A stretch of DNA of 64,000 nt. Source: Azolla caroliniana (taxonomy: Eukaryota; Polypodiophyta). A model generated the notes under the pieces. That model made no database searches, was not told the origin of the DNA, and worked only from the letters and a program-made list of their open reading frames with translations. Position 1 is the first letter of the stretch, and every line of letters starts with the position of its first letter. The position numbers and the translations under genes are program-made. The stretch is taken from positions 6,944,001 to 7,008,000 of the forward strand of contig JBHGNT010000012.1 of NCBI GenBank assembly GCA_043228905.1, written 5' to 3'. Shown here in pieces: positions 42,787 to 52,646 of this stretch.

Positions 42787-43359
42787 TGTTGGGAGACAGG
42801 TCCCTCCGGATGGTGCAGACCCAGTGAGAACCGGATGAGGAGTACCTGGCTACGGAGAGCCGGATGGTGCAGACCCGGTGAGGAATGCTCACCAGATGAA
42901 GAGACATATTTGTAAATATGTTTCTGAGAGTCCATCGTGGCTACATTTGTAAATAGCCGAAAAGTCATATTAGTATAGATATGACTTAGGGCAAACTTTT
43001 AGTTGTTGTTGTCATTTCTTGTTGGTGCAAGAAAAGAGAGAGCGCGTAACTGTGTACGTACAGAGAGAGAGAGAGAGAAAGAGGTCGTTGCCTCTGTTGT
43101 AACCGCCGCCTGTGGCGAAGATCGTGAGCACGAGGTCGTTGCCTCTGTGAACTCACTGTTGTACATTCTAACATAGTGATAGTTTGCAGCCTGTGGGCTG
43201 CCGTGGTTTTTCCCTTAGTTTGGGTTTTCCGCGTAAACATCTTGTGTACAATTTTTCTTCTCCTTTGTGTCGCGTGTTTTCCGTTTCCTATTTTTTGTGT
43301 ATGATTCTAAGCTCGGTTGTGGCCGAGAGTTGTGCATAAGGAGCGTTGGGTTCCCGTCA
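42787..43359 (+). repeat. Element F 3' LTR
   Basis: 573 bp. It keeps only about one to two of the 54-bp units; otherwise close to the 5' LTR. Preceded by GAAGGGGGAGTT. Confidence 0.93.
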
Positions 43360-43364
43360 GCAAG
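43360..43364. repeat. Target duplication of F, right copy (GCAAG)
   Basis: Counterpart of 37981-37985. Confidence 0.93.
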
Positions 43365-45840
43365 TGTGATTGCGGTCCAAATTGTGGTCATCTTTGCCAC
43401 TGAGGCAAAGATCTCTTTGTAATCAACTCCTCGGCTCTGTGCATAGCCTTTTGTGACAAGCCTGGCCTTATACCGATTGACGGTGTTGTTAGCGTTGGGC
43501 TTCACCTTGTAAATCCACCGACAACCAATTGCCTTTTGGTGGGGTGAAGAGGCAACAAGATCCTAGGTGTTGTTCTTGTCGAGGGCTTGCATTTCTTCAT
43601 TGATCGCTTCAACCCATTGTGGATCCTTCGCGGCTTCGGCAAAATTTGCCAACTCTCAGACAATCACCACCTTCATCATAAAGGCATAGTGGTATGCCAT
43701 ATAGTCATTGTAGCTAAATCGGGTGACTATGTTCTTTTCTACAGTGGAGCAACAAAGTTTCTCATTGGCCATTGTGAGATCTTTCTTTGCTCCAAGTGTC
43801 CTCATGATAGGCACTTCTAGCCTACCATACTCATTGTCGAGTGAGTGAGTCAATTCGTTGCCATCATATTGATAATCTTCATATTCTGACATTTTGGCCT
43901 TGCCTTTGTCCAATTCGGCACATGTCCGATTTGTGCACAGGTCGACCGTAATTGGTTTGGATGGAGTCAGCTCAGGTTTGTACCATGATGTTGATTCATC
44001 GAATACAACATCTTGACTACATGCACTTTTCAACTAGAGGGGTTGAAGCACGTATACCCCTTTTGCTTGAGTGAGTATTCCTGGAGGATGCACTTTTCCG
44101 ATTTTGGATCAAGCTTCTACCACTTCTCATCGGGAATATGTACATAAGCAATGGTGTTGAATATCCATAGATGGGATAGATCCGGCTTTCTTCCATAGTA
44201 CTTCTCATGGGGAGTTACGTCGTGTACATCGGATTTTGTACACTTGTTCATTTGATTTTATACGGCAATGTTTGGCACATCTTCCCAGTATGACTTTGGC
44301 AGGTTCTTTTCGTTCATCATTGCCCTAGACACCTCTAGTATGTGTTGATTCTTCTGTTCGGCTACACCGTTCTATTGCGGTGTATGTCGGCAAGTGAATT
44401 CTCGTCGAATTCCTTCTTTGTTGGAGGTATGCAATGAAAGTGTCGAAGAAGCATTCTTTACCTCCGCCTGACCATAGACATCTTACATGCCTAACGGTTG
44501 CCTTTTGGACTTTACTTTTGAATTTCTGGAAGTGTGTGAACACTTCACTCTTTTGCCGCATAGGGAAGATCCAGGTCTGCCTGGAGAAGTCGTCAATGAA
44601 TGTCACATAATATTGGCATCCTCCGATCTGGCTTTTGTCCAGGTCCCCACACATCTAAATGTATTACATCCAGAAATCATTTCCTTATGTTCCTCTCTTT
44701 CAGAATAGGTGTTGGTGTTGTTTGTCGAACTAACAGGCTTCACACACTCATGCAATCTCCTTATCCTTGAATGTTGGGAGTCCGATAATGACTCCTTTTG
44801 ACTGCATGCCCTTGTCAAGCATTTGGAGATTGATATGGTCGATTCTCTTGTGCCATAGTTCTAGATCGGCGTCGGCTTTATGGCCCTTTGAGAACATGGC
44901 CGAATTGACCTTGTTCGACTCAAGGATAAACATTCGACCTTATCTTCGATCATGAGCAATGAGTTGTCCTTCCTTCTCAATAAAGCAACCTCCGTGGTTG
45001 ACGTACTTGCATGCCCTATTCAACCATTTGGCCGACCAAGACCAGGTTCTTCGTTATGATCGGAACATGCAAGACATTTTTTATGTAGGTGTGTCATCCC
45101 CAGCTTCTACATAGCCAGGTTGGTTGGGCTTCACAACTCAAGGAACCAATCTTCATGAGATGCCATGTGATTGGACACACCGGAGTTGACAAACCATACA
45201 TTTTTTGAACTGGAGGTGCTGGTCAGACCGGATACCGACATTGAGTTCGCTCTATGCCTCATTATGAACATTCCACCACAGTCGTCGTAATTGGAGTTTG
45301 AGGCATAGTTAGTGAATTGTCGGCTCGTAAACACCGACTCACTCTTCTTTTTCCGGCACTCTACCTCATAGTGGCCGAATTTACCACAACATCTGCACTC
45401 AACTGAATTGTTTTGTCAGCTTGGACCGACATGACGGATCCCCCTTCTACCGAACATTCCTCATGTAATTCCACCGTCTTGCCACTAGTGGGAGTTGGTT
45501 TCATGGGTCGAACCCCGTCCACTTCGTCCCTGGACGAATCGGCCTCTTCCTGTATGATCACATCCTCTTCCTCCATCTGAATTCGAATAAAGCATGTGTT
45601 CTTCCGATGCATTGCTCCTCGTTCGGACGTGGTTTTCTTCGACCAGTAGCATCGACTAGAGATCAAAGGAGGGAGGATTCTCCCTTGTGAGGAAGACCTA
45701 TCTTATTGCACCGAACCAAGTTGCTAGGCGGCCAAGGCATACTTGCACCATTTTATCGTCGTCAATGTTAACATTGATCGAGCCGAGGTAGTCACACAAC
45801 TCATTGATCATCAAGAGCGTTGCCCATCTAAGTATTCACG
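43365..45840 (-). pseudogene. Element G gag, protease, integrase and RT start
   Basis: Minus-strand copia remains in order: Gag zinc knuckle CRCCGKFGHYEVEC (about 45362-45403); protease-like FVNSGVSNHMASHEDWF (about 45140-45200, Asp changed to Asn in the DSG motif); GAG-pre-integrase LELWHKRIDHINLQMLDKGM (44790-44870); integrase start GGCQYYVTFIDDFSRQTWIFPM (44540-44625) and a broken rest (43656-44330, including the HEKWYG..-like region after the core); RT start VNRYKARLVTKGYAQSRGVDYKEIFASVAKM (43380-43480). Numerous stops and frameshifts separate these. RT is cut at 43365 by element F. Confidence 0.85.
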
Positions 45841-45989
45841 ATGGTTGACTTGGTTGGAGTTGTTATCCTTCTTCTTCGTCTTCTCTGTGATACAAATTGT
45901 GTAGGGTTGCTACTACAACGATCAGTTGGTACTTCATGAACGTTGGCGTATACACAACACACACGGATGGGCTTTGATCAAGCTACCAA

Positions 45990-46005
45990 CCTTGCTCTGG
46001 TACCA
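45990..46005 (-). other. Primer-binding site of element G
   Basis: On the minus strand TGGTACCAGAGCAAGG directly follows the 5' LTR. One change from the initiator tRNA-Met site (TGGTATCAGAGC). Confidence 0.8.
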
Positions 46006-46279
46006 TGTAAAAAACTAGATATGATTCTGTGTAGCAGAAGAAATGTGTGTATATGAGAGAGAGAAAAAAAGATAGTCGACACAAAGTAAACAAAAAAACA
46101 ATAAAAATGTATTCACAAGAAGATGAAAAACAACCAACAATTACAAAGAAGAGGAGAAGGTGCTTATGTAGTCACCTTCTTTCTATACTCACTCACTACA
46201 ACTACCTCTTGAGAAAGAGGTGGAGACTTAACTACCTACTAACTATGTGTCATAGGACTTTACTTCTATGACACTTTAG
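46006..46279 (-). repeat. Element G 5' LTR, first part
   Basis: Matches 35051-35459 (minus the SINE-like and microsatellite additions). Interrupted at 46280 by element H; continues at 51267-51353. Confidence 0.85.
46275..46279. repeat. Target duplication of H, left copy (TTTAG)
   Basis: Matches ATTAG at 51262-51266 with one change. The uninterrupted LTR at 35051-35560 has ATTAG at this point. Confidence 0.75.
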
Positions 46280-46822
46280 TGTTAGGAATTTGTCCCTCCA
46301 ATGGGAGAGTTGATAGTTGAAGTCGAGGAAGGAGTCGACAGTCAAAATAGACAAGCCGAATACAGGATGGTCGGTCGGATCGACCAACAAGTCAACTGGT
46401 TTGAAGGAGATAGAGAGTCAACTATGATAGTCAACTACATTGGATGGATTCTCCAAGTCGGGCCGACTGGATGGTTGAAGACAAGGCCGACAAGTCAGGG
46501 CGATTAATTATTATATACATTATATAATAATAATAATAATAATAATAACTATATTTGTAAATAGCCCATACTGTGTATGAGTATAAATACACCTAGGGCA
46601 ACCATTATGGGATGAAGAGGTGTATAGAGCTTTTGTAGCAATGAGAAGGAAGAGTGTGCGCGAGAGAGAGAGAGGCATAGTTTAGTGGAACTAGCCAAAA
46701 CCCTAAGTGGGTATTCTCTAATTTATAGAGATTTGTAATCTGTTCCTTCCTTGTATCTCTTTGTTCATAGTGAAATTTGTTGCCCCATGGTTTTTCCCCT
46801 ATTTAGGGTTTCCACATAAAAC
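46280..46822 (+). repeat. Element H 5' LTR, first part
   Basis: TGTTAGGAATTTG start; matches 50619 onward, with a (TAA)n tract near 46527-46548 and a TATAAATA near 46582. Cut at 46822 by solo LTR I; resumes at 48225. Confidence 0.88.
46818..46822. repeat. Target duplication of solo LTR I, left copy (AAAAC)
   Basis: Perfect match to 48220-48224. Confidence 0.9.
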
Positions 46823-47359
46823 TGTTGGGAGACAGGTCCCTCCAGATGGGAAGGGAGAAGAACAATGTTGATGAACAAACTCGGCCGAGGCCGAAACCGT
46901 ATGAGGAGTACCCGGCTACGGAGAGCCGGATGATGCAGACCCGATGAGAACCGGATGAGAAGACCCGGCTACGGAGAGCCGGATGGTGCAAACCCGGTGA
47001 GGACCGGATGAGGAGTACCCGGCTACGGAGAGCCGGATGGTGCAGACCCGATGAGGACCGGATGAGGAGTACCCGGCTACGGAGAGCCGGATGGTGCAGA
47101 CCCGGTGAGAACCGGATGAGGAGTACCCGGCTACAGAGAGCCGGATGGTGCAGACCCGGTGAGGAATGCTCACTGGATGAAGAGAGATATTCATAAATAT
47201 GCTTCTGAGAGTCCATCGAGGCTATATTTGTAAATAGCCGAAAAATCATATTAGTATAAATATGACTTAGGGCAAACTTTTAGTTACTGTTGTTATTATT
47301 TCTTGTCTGCGTGAGATCAGAGCGCGTAACAATGTACAGAGAGAGAGAGAAAGAAAGAG

Positions 47360-47367
47360 GTTGTTTC
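47360..47367. repeat. 8-bp target duplication of MITE J, left copy
   Basis: GTTGTTTC, identical to 47950-47957. Confidence 0.9.
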
Positions 47368-47949
47368 TAACAATCGGCAACGGTTCGGTTTGAACCGAAC
47401 CGAACCGCGAAACCGCGGTTTAACGGCTTAACGGTTTCAACGGTTCGGTTCGGTTCGGTTCAGGTTTAGGTTTTTTTAAACGGTTCGGTTCGGTTTCGGT
47501 TTGGTTTCAGCAGTCAAAAACCGCGGTTTAAACGGTTTAAACGGTTTTTATTTTTTATTTTTTTTTATTTTAAAAAAAAAAATTTAAAAATTTTGAAAAA
47601 AATTCTAAAAAATTTTAAAAATTGTTTTTAAACAATCTTTTCATTTTTACTCTTATTCTCACATTTTAGGAACATCTTAAAAATTTTAAAAATTCTAAAT
47701 AGTGAAATATTATAAATTTAAAAATAAAATAAAATAAATTTGACCTATGTTGAAAACCGAAACCGAACCACGAAACCGCGGTTTTTAAGGTTTAATGGTT
47801 TAACGGTTTGAAAATTTTTTAACGGTTCGGTTTAAAGGTTTCGCGGTTCGGTTCGGTTCGGTTCAGGTTTCAACATTTTTTAATGGTTCGGTTCCAAACC
47901 GGTTCGGTTTGGACCCTCTCAAACCGAACCGAACCGTTGCCGATTGTTA
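47368..47949. mobile_element. MITE J: hAT-like non-autonomous DNA transposon
   Basis: 582-bp non-coding element with terminal inverted repeats TAACAATCGGCAACGG / CCGTTGCCGATTGTTA and perfect 8-bp target duplications, the hAT length. The interior is rich in CGGTT/AACCG words in inverted orientation around an AT-rich centre, so the whole element could fold back. No transposase frame. Confidence 0.9.
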
Positions 47950-48219
47950 GTTGTTTCCTCTGTTGTAACCGCCGCCTGTGGCGAAGATCGTGAGCACAAG
48001 GTCGTTGCCTCCGTGAACTCACTACTGTACATACTAACCTAGTGATAGTTTGTAGCCTGTGGGCTGCCGTGGTTTTTCCCTAGTTTGGGGTTTTCCACGT
48101 TAAACATCATGCGTACTCTTCTCTTCCATTGTGTCGTTCTTTATTTCCCGTTCTATGTGTATGATTCTAAGCTCGGTTGTGGCCGAGCGTTGCGTATAAG
48201 GAGCGTACAGTTCTCGACA

Positions 48220-48224
48220 AAAAC
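48220..48224. repeat. Target duplication of solo LTR I, right copy (AAAAC)
   Basis: Counterpart of 46818-46822; the H LTR continues directly after. Confidence 0.9.
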
Positions 48225-48316
48225 TTGTGTATTGTTTTATTCTCTATCATTTTGTTGTTTTCGCTCAGTGCATTCTCAGTCTATATTTCTCATAGATCTA
48301 CGATTCAAGTGCTACA
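48225..48316 (+). repeat. Element H 5' LTR, remaining part
   Basis: 'TTGTGTATTGTTTTATTCTC' onwards matches about 51164-51261 of the 3' LTR. Ends GCTACA. A decayed primer site (TTGATATCAAAGC, about 48319-48331) follows. Confidence 0.85.
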
Positions 48317-48343
48317 AATTGATATCAAAGCTTGAGGTGCAAA

Positions 48344-50604
48344 AATGGAAGGAGGTGTGAGTTTCCCAGGTATGATAGTCCTAAACTCAAACAACTACTC
48401 TGACTAGAAGATCACACCTCCTTCCATAGTCAAAGATTTGTCTCCCTTAGTGCCCCTAAAGGGTGTGGACAAGTAAAGATGTCTCCTATCAACACGTGAA
48501 GGTGTTTGGATGTTTGGTATATATGCATATAGCAAAGAATCAGAGGTCGAAGCTCAATAGCAAGTCGAAACCATGCATATTCTTGGGGTACTTGGAGGAT
48601 GAAGTCAGTTATAGGTTGTGGGATTTACATGACAAGAAAGTGGTGAGGAGTCGGGACATTGTGTTCCTAGAAGACAAGGCAATCGAGGATTGGAAATAAC
48701 AGAAGTCAGAACAGGCTTCCCAGTCGACTCTCACTACTATCGACTCAAGCCCAGTCGATCATACACTGTTGACAGAGAGGAGACAACCAGCCGCACAGCT
48801 GAATCCGAGTTAATCAACTCGGAACAACCGACTAATACATATGAGTCAGAGTCAACTGATGTAGAGAGATCGATTGAGGCATATGAGTCGAAGTCAGTTG
48901 ATCTCTAGAAACCGATCGACACGTATGAACCTGAGCCGAATGAAGAGTCGACAGAGACATTTGAACCTAAGCCGACTATGGGAGGTGGAAGATATCCACT
49001 CAGACAAAGGAGAGAACCCTCACGATATGCCAATCAATATGTTTTATTGACTGATGAAGATGAGCCTGAGTGCTACAAGGAGGCCATGGAAGATGAGCAC
49101 AAGGAGAAATGGCAGAGTGCGATGCAAGATGGGATGGACTCCTTGCATGCGTACTACACTTGGGACTGGGTGGAACTATCGAAAGGTAAGAGAGCCCTGA
49201 GAAACAAATGGGTTTTCAAGCTGAAAAATGGGGAAGATGGCAGCTCACCTAGATACAAGGCCCGAATCGTAGTAAAGGGGTTTCAGCAGAAGAAAGGGGT
49301 CAATTTGGCTAAGATCTTCGCACCAGTCATAAAGATGACATCCATTCGAATAGTGCTAGGTATTGTTGCCAGTATGAATCTGGAGATAGAGCAATTGGAT
49401 ATCAAGACAACATTCCTGCGTGGGGAATTAGACAAAGAGATCTATATGCAGCAACCCGAAGGCTTTGTGGAGAAAGGAAATGAGAATCTGGTGTGTCGAC
49501 TAAGGAAAAGCTTGTATGGTTTGAAACAAGCTCCACGTCAATGGTACAAGAAGTTTGAATCCTTCACGTTGGAATATGGGTTCCATAAAACACAAGTCGA
49601 TCATTGTGTGTTTGTCAAAAGGTATGATGAGGGCAACTTCTTGATTCTCTTGCTATATGTTGACGACATGTTAGTGGTCAGACATGGCACCAAGAAGATG
49701 GCGAGCTTGAAGAAACCATTAGGCAAGTCATTTGCCATGAAAGATCTTGGACTGGCAAAGCGGGATGCACATAGTTCGTGACAAAACTAAGAACATGCTA
49801 TGGTTGCCACAACAGAAGTATGTGACAAAGATCTTGGAAAGATTCAACATGTCAGAAGCAAAACCAGTCAGGTCTACATTGCCAACCAATTGCAAGTTGA
49901 ATGCTAGGCAATGTCCAAGAGGGGAGAAGGACAAGGCCGAGATGAGGAAAGTACCATATGTCTTGGTCGTCGGTAGTTTAATGTATGCTATGGTTTGTAC
50001 GAGACTAGACATCGCATTTGCAGTCGATATATGAGTAATCCGGGTCGAGAACACTGGGCAACAGTAAAATGGATACTCAGGTGCTTGAAAGGCACCTCAA
50101 GGGTGTGCCTTAGATATGATTTCGGAAAATCTATGCTCGAAGGTTTTACTGATTTGGACATGTCGGGGGACATAGACTCAAGCTGATCCACATTAGGTTA
50201 TGTGACCTATGCAAGGGGAGCAGTGTCGTGGCAGTCAAGACTGTAGAAGACTTTGCCTTTGTTGACCACAGAGGTAGAGTATATGGCTGCGATAGAGGTC
50301 GAAAAGGAGAAAATATGGATGAAGAATTTTCTCAGTGAATTAGGAATGAAACAAGAAAGATTCCTACTCCACTGTGATAGTCAGAGTGTCATACATCTAG
50401 CCAAGAACATTGTGTATCACTCTCGGACCAAGCACATACAAAGAAGGTATCATTGGTTATGAGAGAAGGTGGATGAGGGAGAGTTTACCCTTGTGAAGTT
50501 CCATACTGATGATAATGGATCTGCCATGCTTACGAAACCACTACCTATGGACAAACTCAGAGTCTGTCGACAGAAGACAAGACTAGCCGACTCTGCCCAT
50601 AGGA
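48344..50604 (+). pseudogene. Element H gag start and pol remnant
   Basis: It begins with the first ~20 codons of Gag (MEGGVSFPGMIVLNSNNYSD, then TAG at 48405 where TGG is expected). It then jumps to the end of the integrase core (VSYQHVKVFGCLVYMHIAK ... CIFLGYLEDEVSYRLWD). A linker follows, then RT (48978 onward: RYPLRQRREPSRYANQ, KWVFKLKNGEDG, TTFLRGELDKEIYM, LKQAPRQWYKKF, LLYVDDMLVV) and RNase H (about 50040-50580, LLTTEVEYMAAIEVEK). Stops and frameshifts near 48700, 48906, 49745, 50032, 50186 and 50460. Confidence 0.88.
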
Positions 50605-50618
50605 GTGAAGGGGGAGTT

Positions 50619-51261
50619 TGTTAGGAATTTGTCCCTCCAATGGGAGAAGTCGACAGTCGAAGTCAAGGAAGGAGTCGGCAGTTGAAATCGACAAGCCGAA
50701 TACAGGATGGTCGGTTGGATCGACCAACAAGTGGATAGGGTGGTTGACTAGTTTGAAGGAGATAGAGAGTCGACTACATTGGATGGATGCTTCAAGTCGG
50801 GCCGACTGGATGGCCGAAGACAAGGCCGACAAGTCGGGCCGATTAATTATTATATACATTAGATGATAATAATAATAATAATAACTATATTTGTAAATAG
50901 CCCATACTGTGTATGAGTATAAATATACCTAGGGCAACCATTATGGGATGAAGAGGTGTATAGAGCTTTTGTAGCAGTGAGAAGGAAGAGACGCGAGAGT
51001 GCGCGTGCGAGAGAGACATAGTTTAGTGGAATTAGCCAAAATCCTAAGTGGGTATTCTCTAATTTAGAGATATTTGTAATATGTTCCTTCCTTGTATCTC
51101 TCTGTTCATAGTGAATTCTACTGCCTCGTGGTTTTTCCCCTGTTTAGGGTTTCCACGAAAACTTGTGTATTGTTTTATTCTCTATCGATTTGTTGTTTTC
51201 TGTTTTCACACGGTGCATTTTTAGTCTATCTTTCTCATAGGTCTACGGTTCGAGCACTACA
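50619..51261 (+). repeat. Element H 3' LTR
   Basis: 643 bp, TGTTAGG...CACTACA, with (TAA)n near 50865-50882 and TATAAATA near 50919. Preceded by the polypurine tract GAAGGGGGAGTT. Confidence 0.9.
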
Positions 51262-51266
51262 ATTAG
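51262..51266. repeat. Target duplication of H, right copy (ATTAG)
   Basis: Counterpart of 46275-46279. Confidence 0.75.
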
Positions 51267-51353
51267 TTATGATACAAAGTGGTGAGATGTTCACACACTT
51301 GGCTATTCCTAAGGTGTGTTCCCACATTGGGAAAGTTGAGCTTGTTCTCAACA
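51267..51353 (-). repeat. Element G 5' LTR, second part
   Basis: Matches the end of the left LTR (about 35474-35560) and finishes TTCTCAACA. ATACC at 51354-51358 is the outer target duplication. Confidence 0.85.
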
Positions 51354-51825
51354 ATACCTATTCCTAAACCCCTTTAGTTGATGTGCTTTTCTAAAAGATT
51401 TTCCATTCATAGGTTGTCAAGATCATGATAGTGCATGCACTTATCATTCCTTCTATCCAATCACATCATTCCTTTTTTAACATTAGTGAACATACCCTTC
51501 ATTTATGTTATGTAAATATTAATAACCTACCCTGATATACATTATGTGTGCATAACATTGTGATCGAGAGGGCATATACCCAAACTTTGTAAAATAACAA
51601 GAAATCGGGATTGTATTGCAAATTTTGATGATCGGCAAACTATTCAGACCCACAATTCCCGAATCTCTTGATAAGTGCCCATCCAAAACAAACCCATGTG
51701 GGAACAAGCAAGTCCTTCGTGGGGAGAGAGCATCGTGATGAGTCTACCTGTGGCCATCATGGAGAGCAACCACATGATGAGGGGAGCTACAAGGCATTGT
51801 TCAACAAGGAAGTATGGTTTGCACT
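51354..51825. other. Unclassified DNA between element G and MITE K
   Basis: No coding region or transposon structure recognised beyond the ATACC duplication at its left edge. Confidence 0.45.
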
Positions 51826-52356
51826 TAACAATTGGCAACGTTTTGGTTTGGTTTGAGAGTGTGAAAACCAAATCGTTTAAAAATTTTGAAACTTGAACCA
51901 AACTGACCAGGAAACCATTTAAACAGAAACAATTATAACCAAACCGTTACAATAAATCCAAACCGTTAAACCATTAAAATCGCGGTTTCGGTTTTCAAGT
52001 TAGGTTTAAATTCAAAACTTCAATTTCAAATTTTAATTTTTCAACCACTTAAAGATTTTCCCCAAAATGTGAGAATTAAGCTTTAAAATGATCAACTGGC
52101 AACCCTAAACCATCAAACCGTTTATACCGAACCGAACCGTTAAAAAAGAAAACTTGAAGAAAGCAATAATCAACTGCCAACCCTATACCATCAAACCGTT
52201 TATACCGAACCATTCACCCCCAAACCGAACCGAACTGAACCGTTAAAAAAGAACTTGAAGTTGAACTGAACCGAATGGAACCATTGAAACTATTAAGCCG
52301 CAGTTTTGCGGTTCGGTTCGGTTCGGTTCAACCAACCGAACCATTGCCGATTATTA
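51826..52356. mobile_element. MITE K: diverged relative of MITE J
   Basis: 531 bp with degenerate inverted ends (TAACAATTGGCAACG / CCATTGCCGATTATTA) and the same internal vocabulary (CCGAACCGAACCGTTAAAA, AAACCGTTTATACCGAACC). The flanks show no clean 8-bp duplication (TTTGCACT against AAATTGCA). It ends 290 bp upstream of the start codon of the hydrolase gene. Confidence 0.75.
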
Positions 52357-52390
52357 AAATTGCACCATGTTAGGCAATCGAAGCCATCAT

Positions 52391-52480
52391 TTTGTCCGGC
52401 CGCCCAGCCCAGGTGTGAAACCGAAGGCATTTGTTTTTTGTCCGGCCGCCCAAGTGTGAAACCGAAGCATTTTTTTTTGT
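52391..52480. repeat. Direct repeat in hydrolase 5' leader
   Basis: 'TGTCCGGCCGCCCA' followed by 'GTGTGAAACCGAA' occurs twice about 47 bp apart, probably within the promoter or 5' UTR. Confidence 0.7.
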
Positions 52481-52509
52481 GTGTGTCCGCCTCATCAAAG
52501 CACGACAGG

Positions 52510-52600
52510 CGAAGGAAGAAGAAGAAGAAGAAGAAGAAGAGAGTGACACAGAAGAAGAAGCAGAAGAAGAAGCAGAAGAAGAAGAAGAAAAAGAGAGTGA
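52510..52600 (+). repeat. (GAA)n tract in 5' UTR of the hydrolase gene
   Basis: Imperfect GAA repeat ending about 45 bp before the start codon. In the frame of the start codon it would read poly-Glu, but no in-frame ATG precedes it. Confidence 0.85.
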
Positions 52601-52646
52601 TACAGACACAGAGAGAGGTCCCTGTGTTTCTTTATGCTTGGGCGCC

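Larger units (their letters stand above)
37986..43359 (+). mobile_element. Element F: copia element related to D, inactivated by point stops
   Basis: Plus-strand copia element inside RT of G. LTRs are 37986-38721 (736 bp) and 42787-43359 (573 bp), with perfect GCAAG duplications, a tRNA-Met primer site and a polypurine tract. The LTRs differ in length by 163 bp, close to three 54-bp repeat units. Gag-pol aligns along its length with D but has at least five premature stops and a 3' deletion. Confidence 0.94.
46823..48219 (+). mobile_element. Solo LTR I (F family) carrying MITE J
   Basis: LTR of the F family (TGTTGGGAGACAGG...CTCGACA) with perfect AAAAC duplications and no internal region. It has about five 54-bp CCGG-rich units (46910-47165), stacked inverted repeats and TATAAATA. 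A 582-bp MITE lies inside it. Confidence 0.92.
46280..51261 (+). mobile_element. Element H: degenerate copia element in the 5' LTR of G
   Basis: Plus-strand copia element of the broader D/F group. Its 5' LTR (46280-46822 plus 48225-48316) is split by solo LTR I; the 3' LTR is 50619-51261. It has a mutated tRNA-Met primer site and a polypurine tract. Subtracting I, it is about 3.6 kb, short for copia, because Gag, protease and most of integrase are deleted. Confidence 0.9.
35051..51353 (-). mobile_element. Element G: old Ty1/copia element, minus strand, multiply interrupted
   Basis: Minus-strand copia element with LTRs at 35051-35560 and 46006-46279 plus 51267-51353. Three insertions break it: solo LTR E, copia F, and copia H within its 5' LTR. 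Subtracting these and their duplications leaves about 5.2 kb, normal for copia. A primer site and polypurine tract fit the boundaries. Pol fragments appear in the right order from 45.8 kb down to 35.6 kb (Gag knuckle, protease, integrase, RT, RNase H). All are degraded, and it is the oldest LTR element in this half of the window. Confidence 0.88.
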
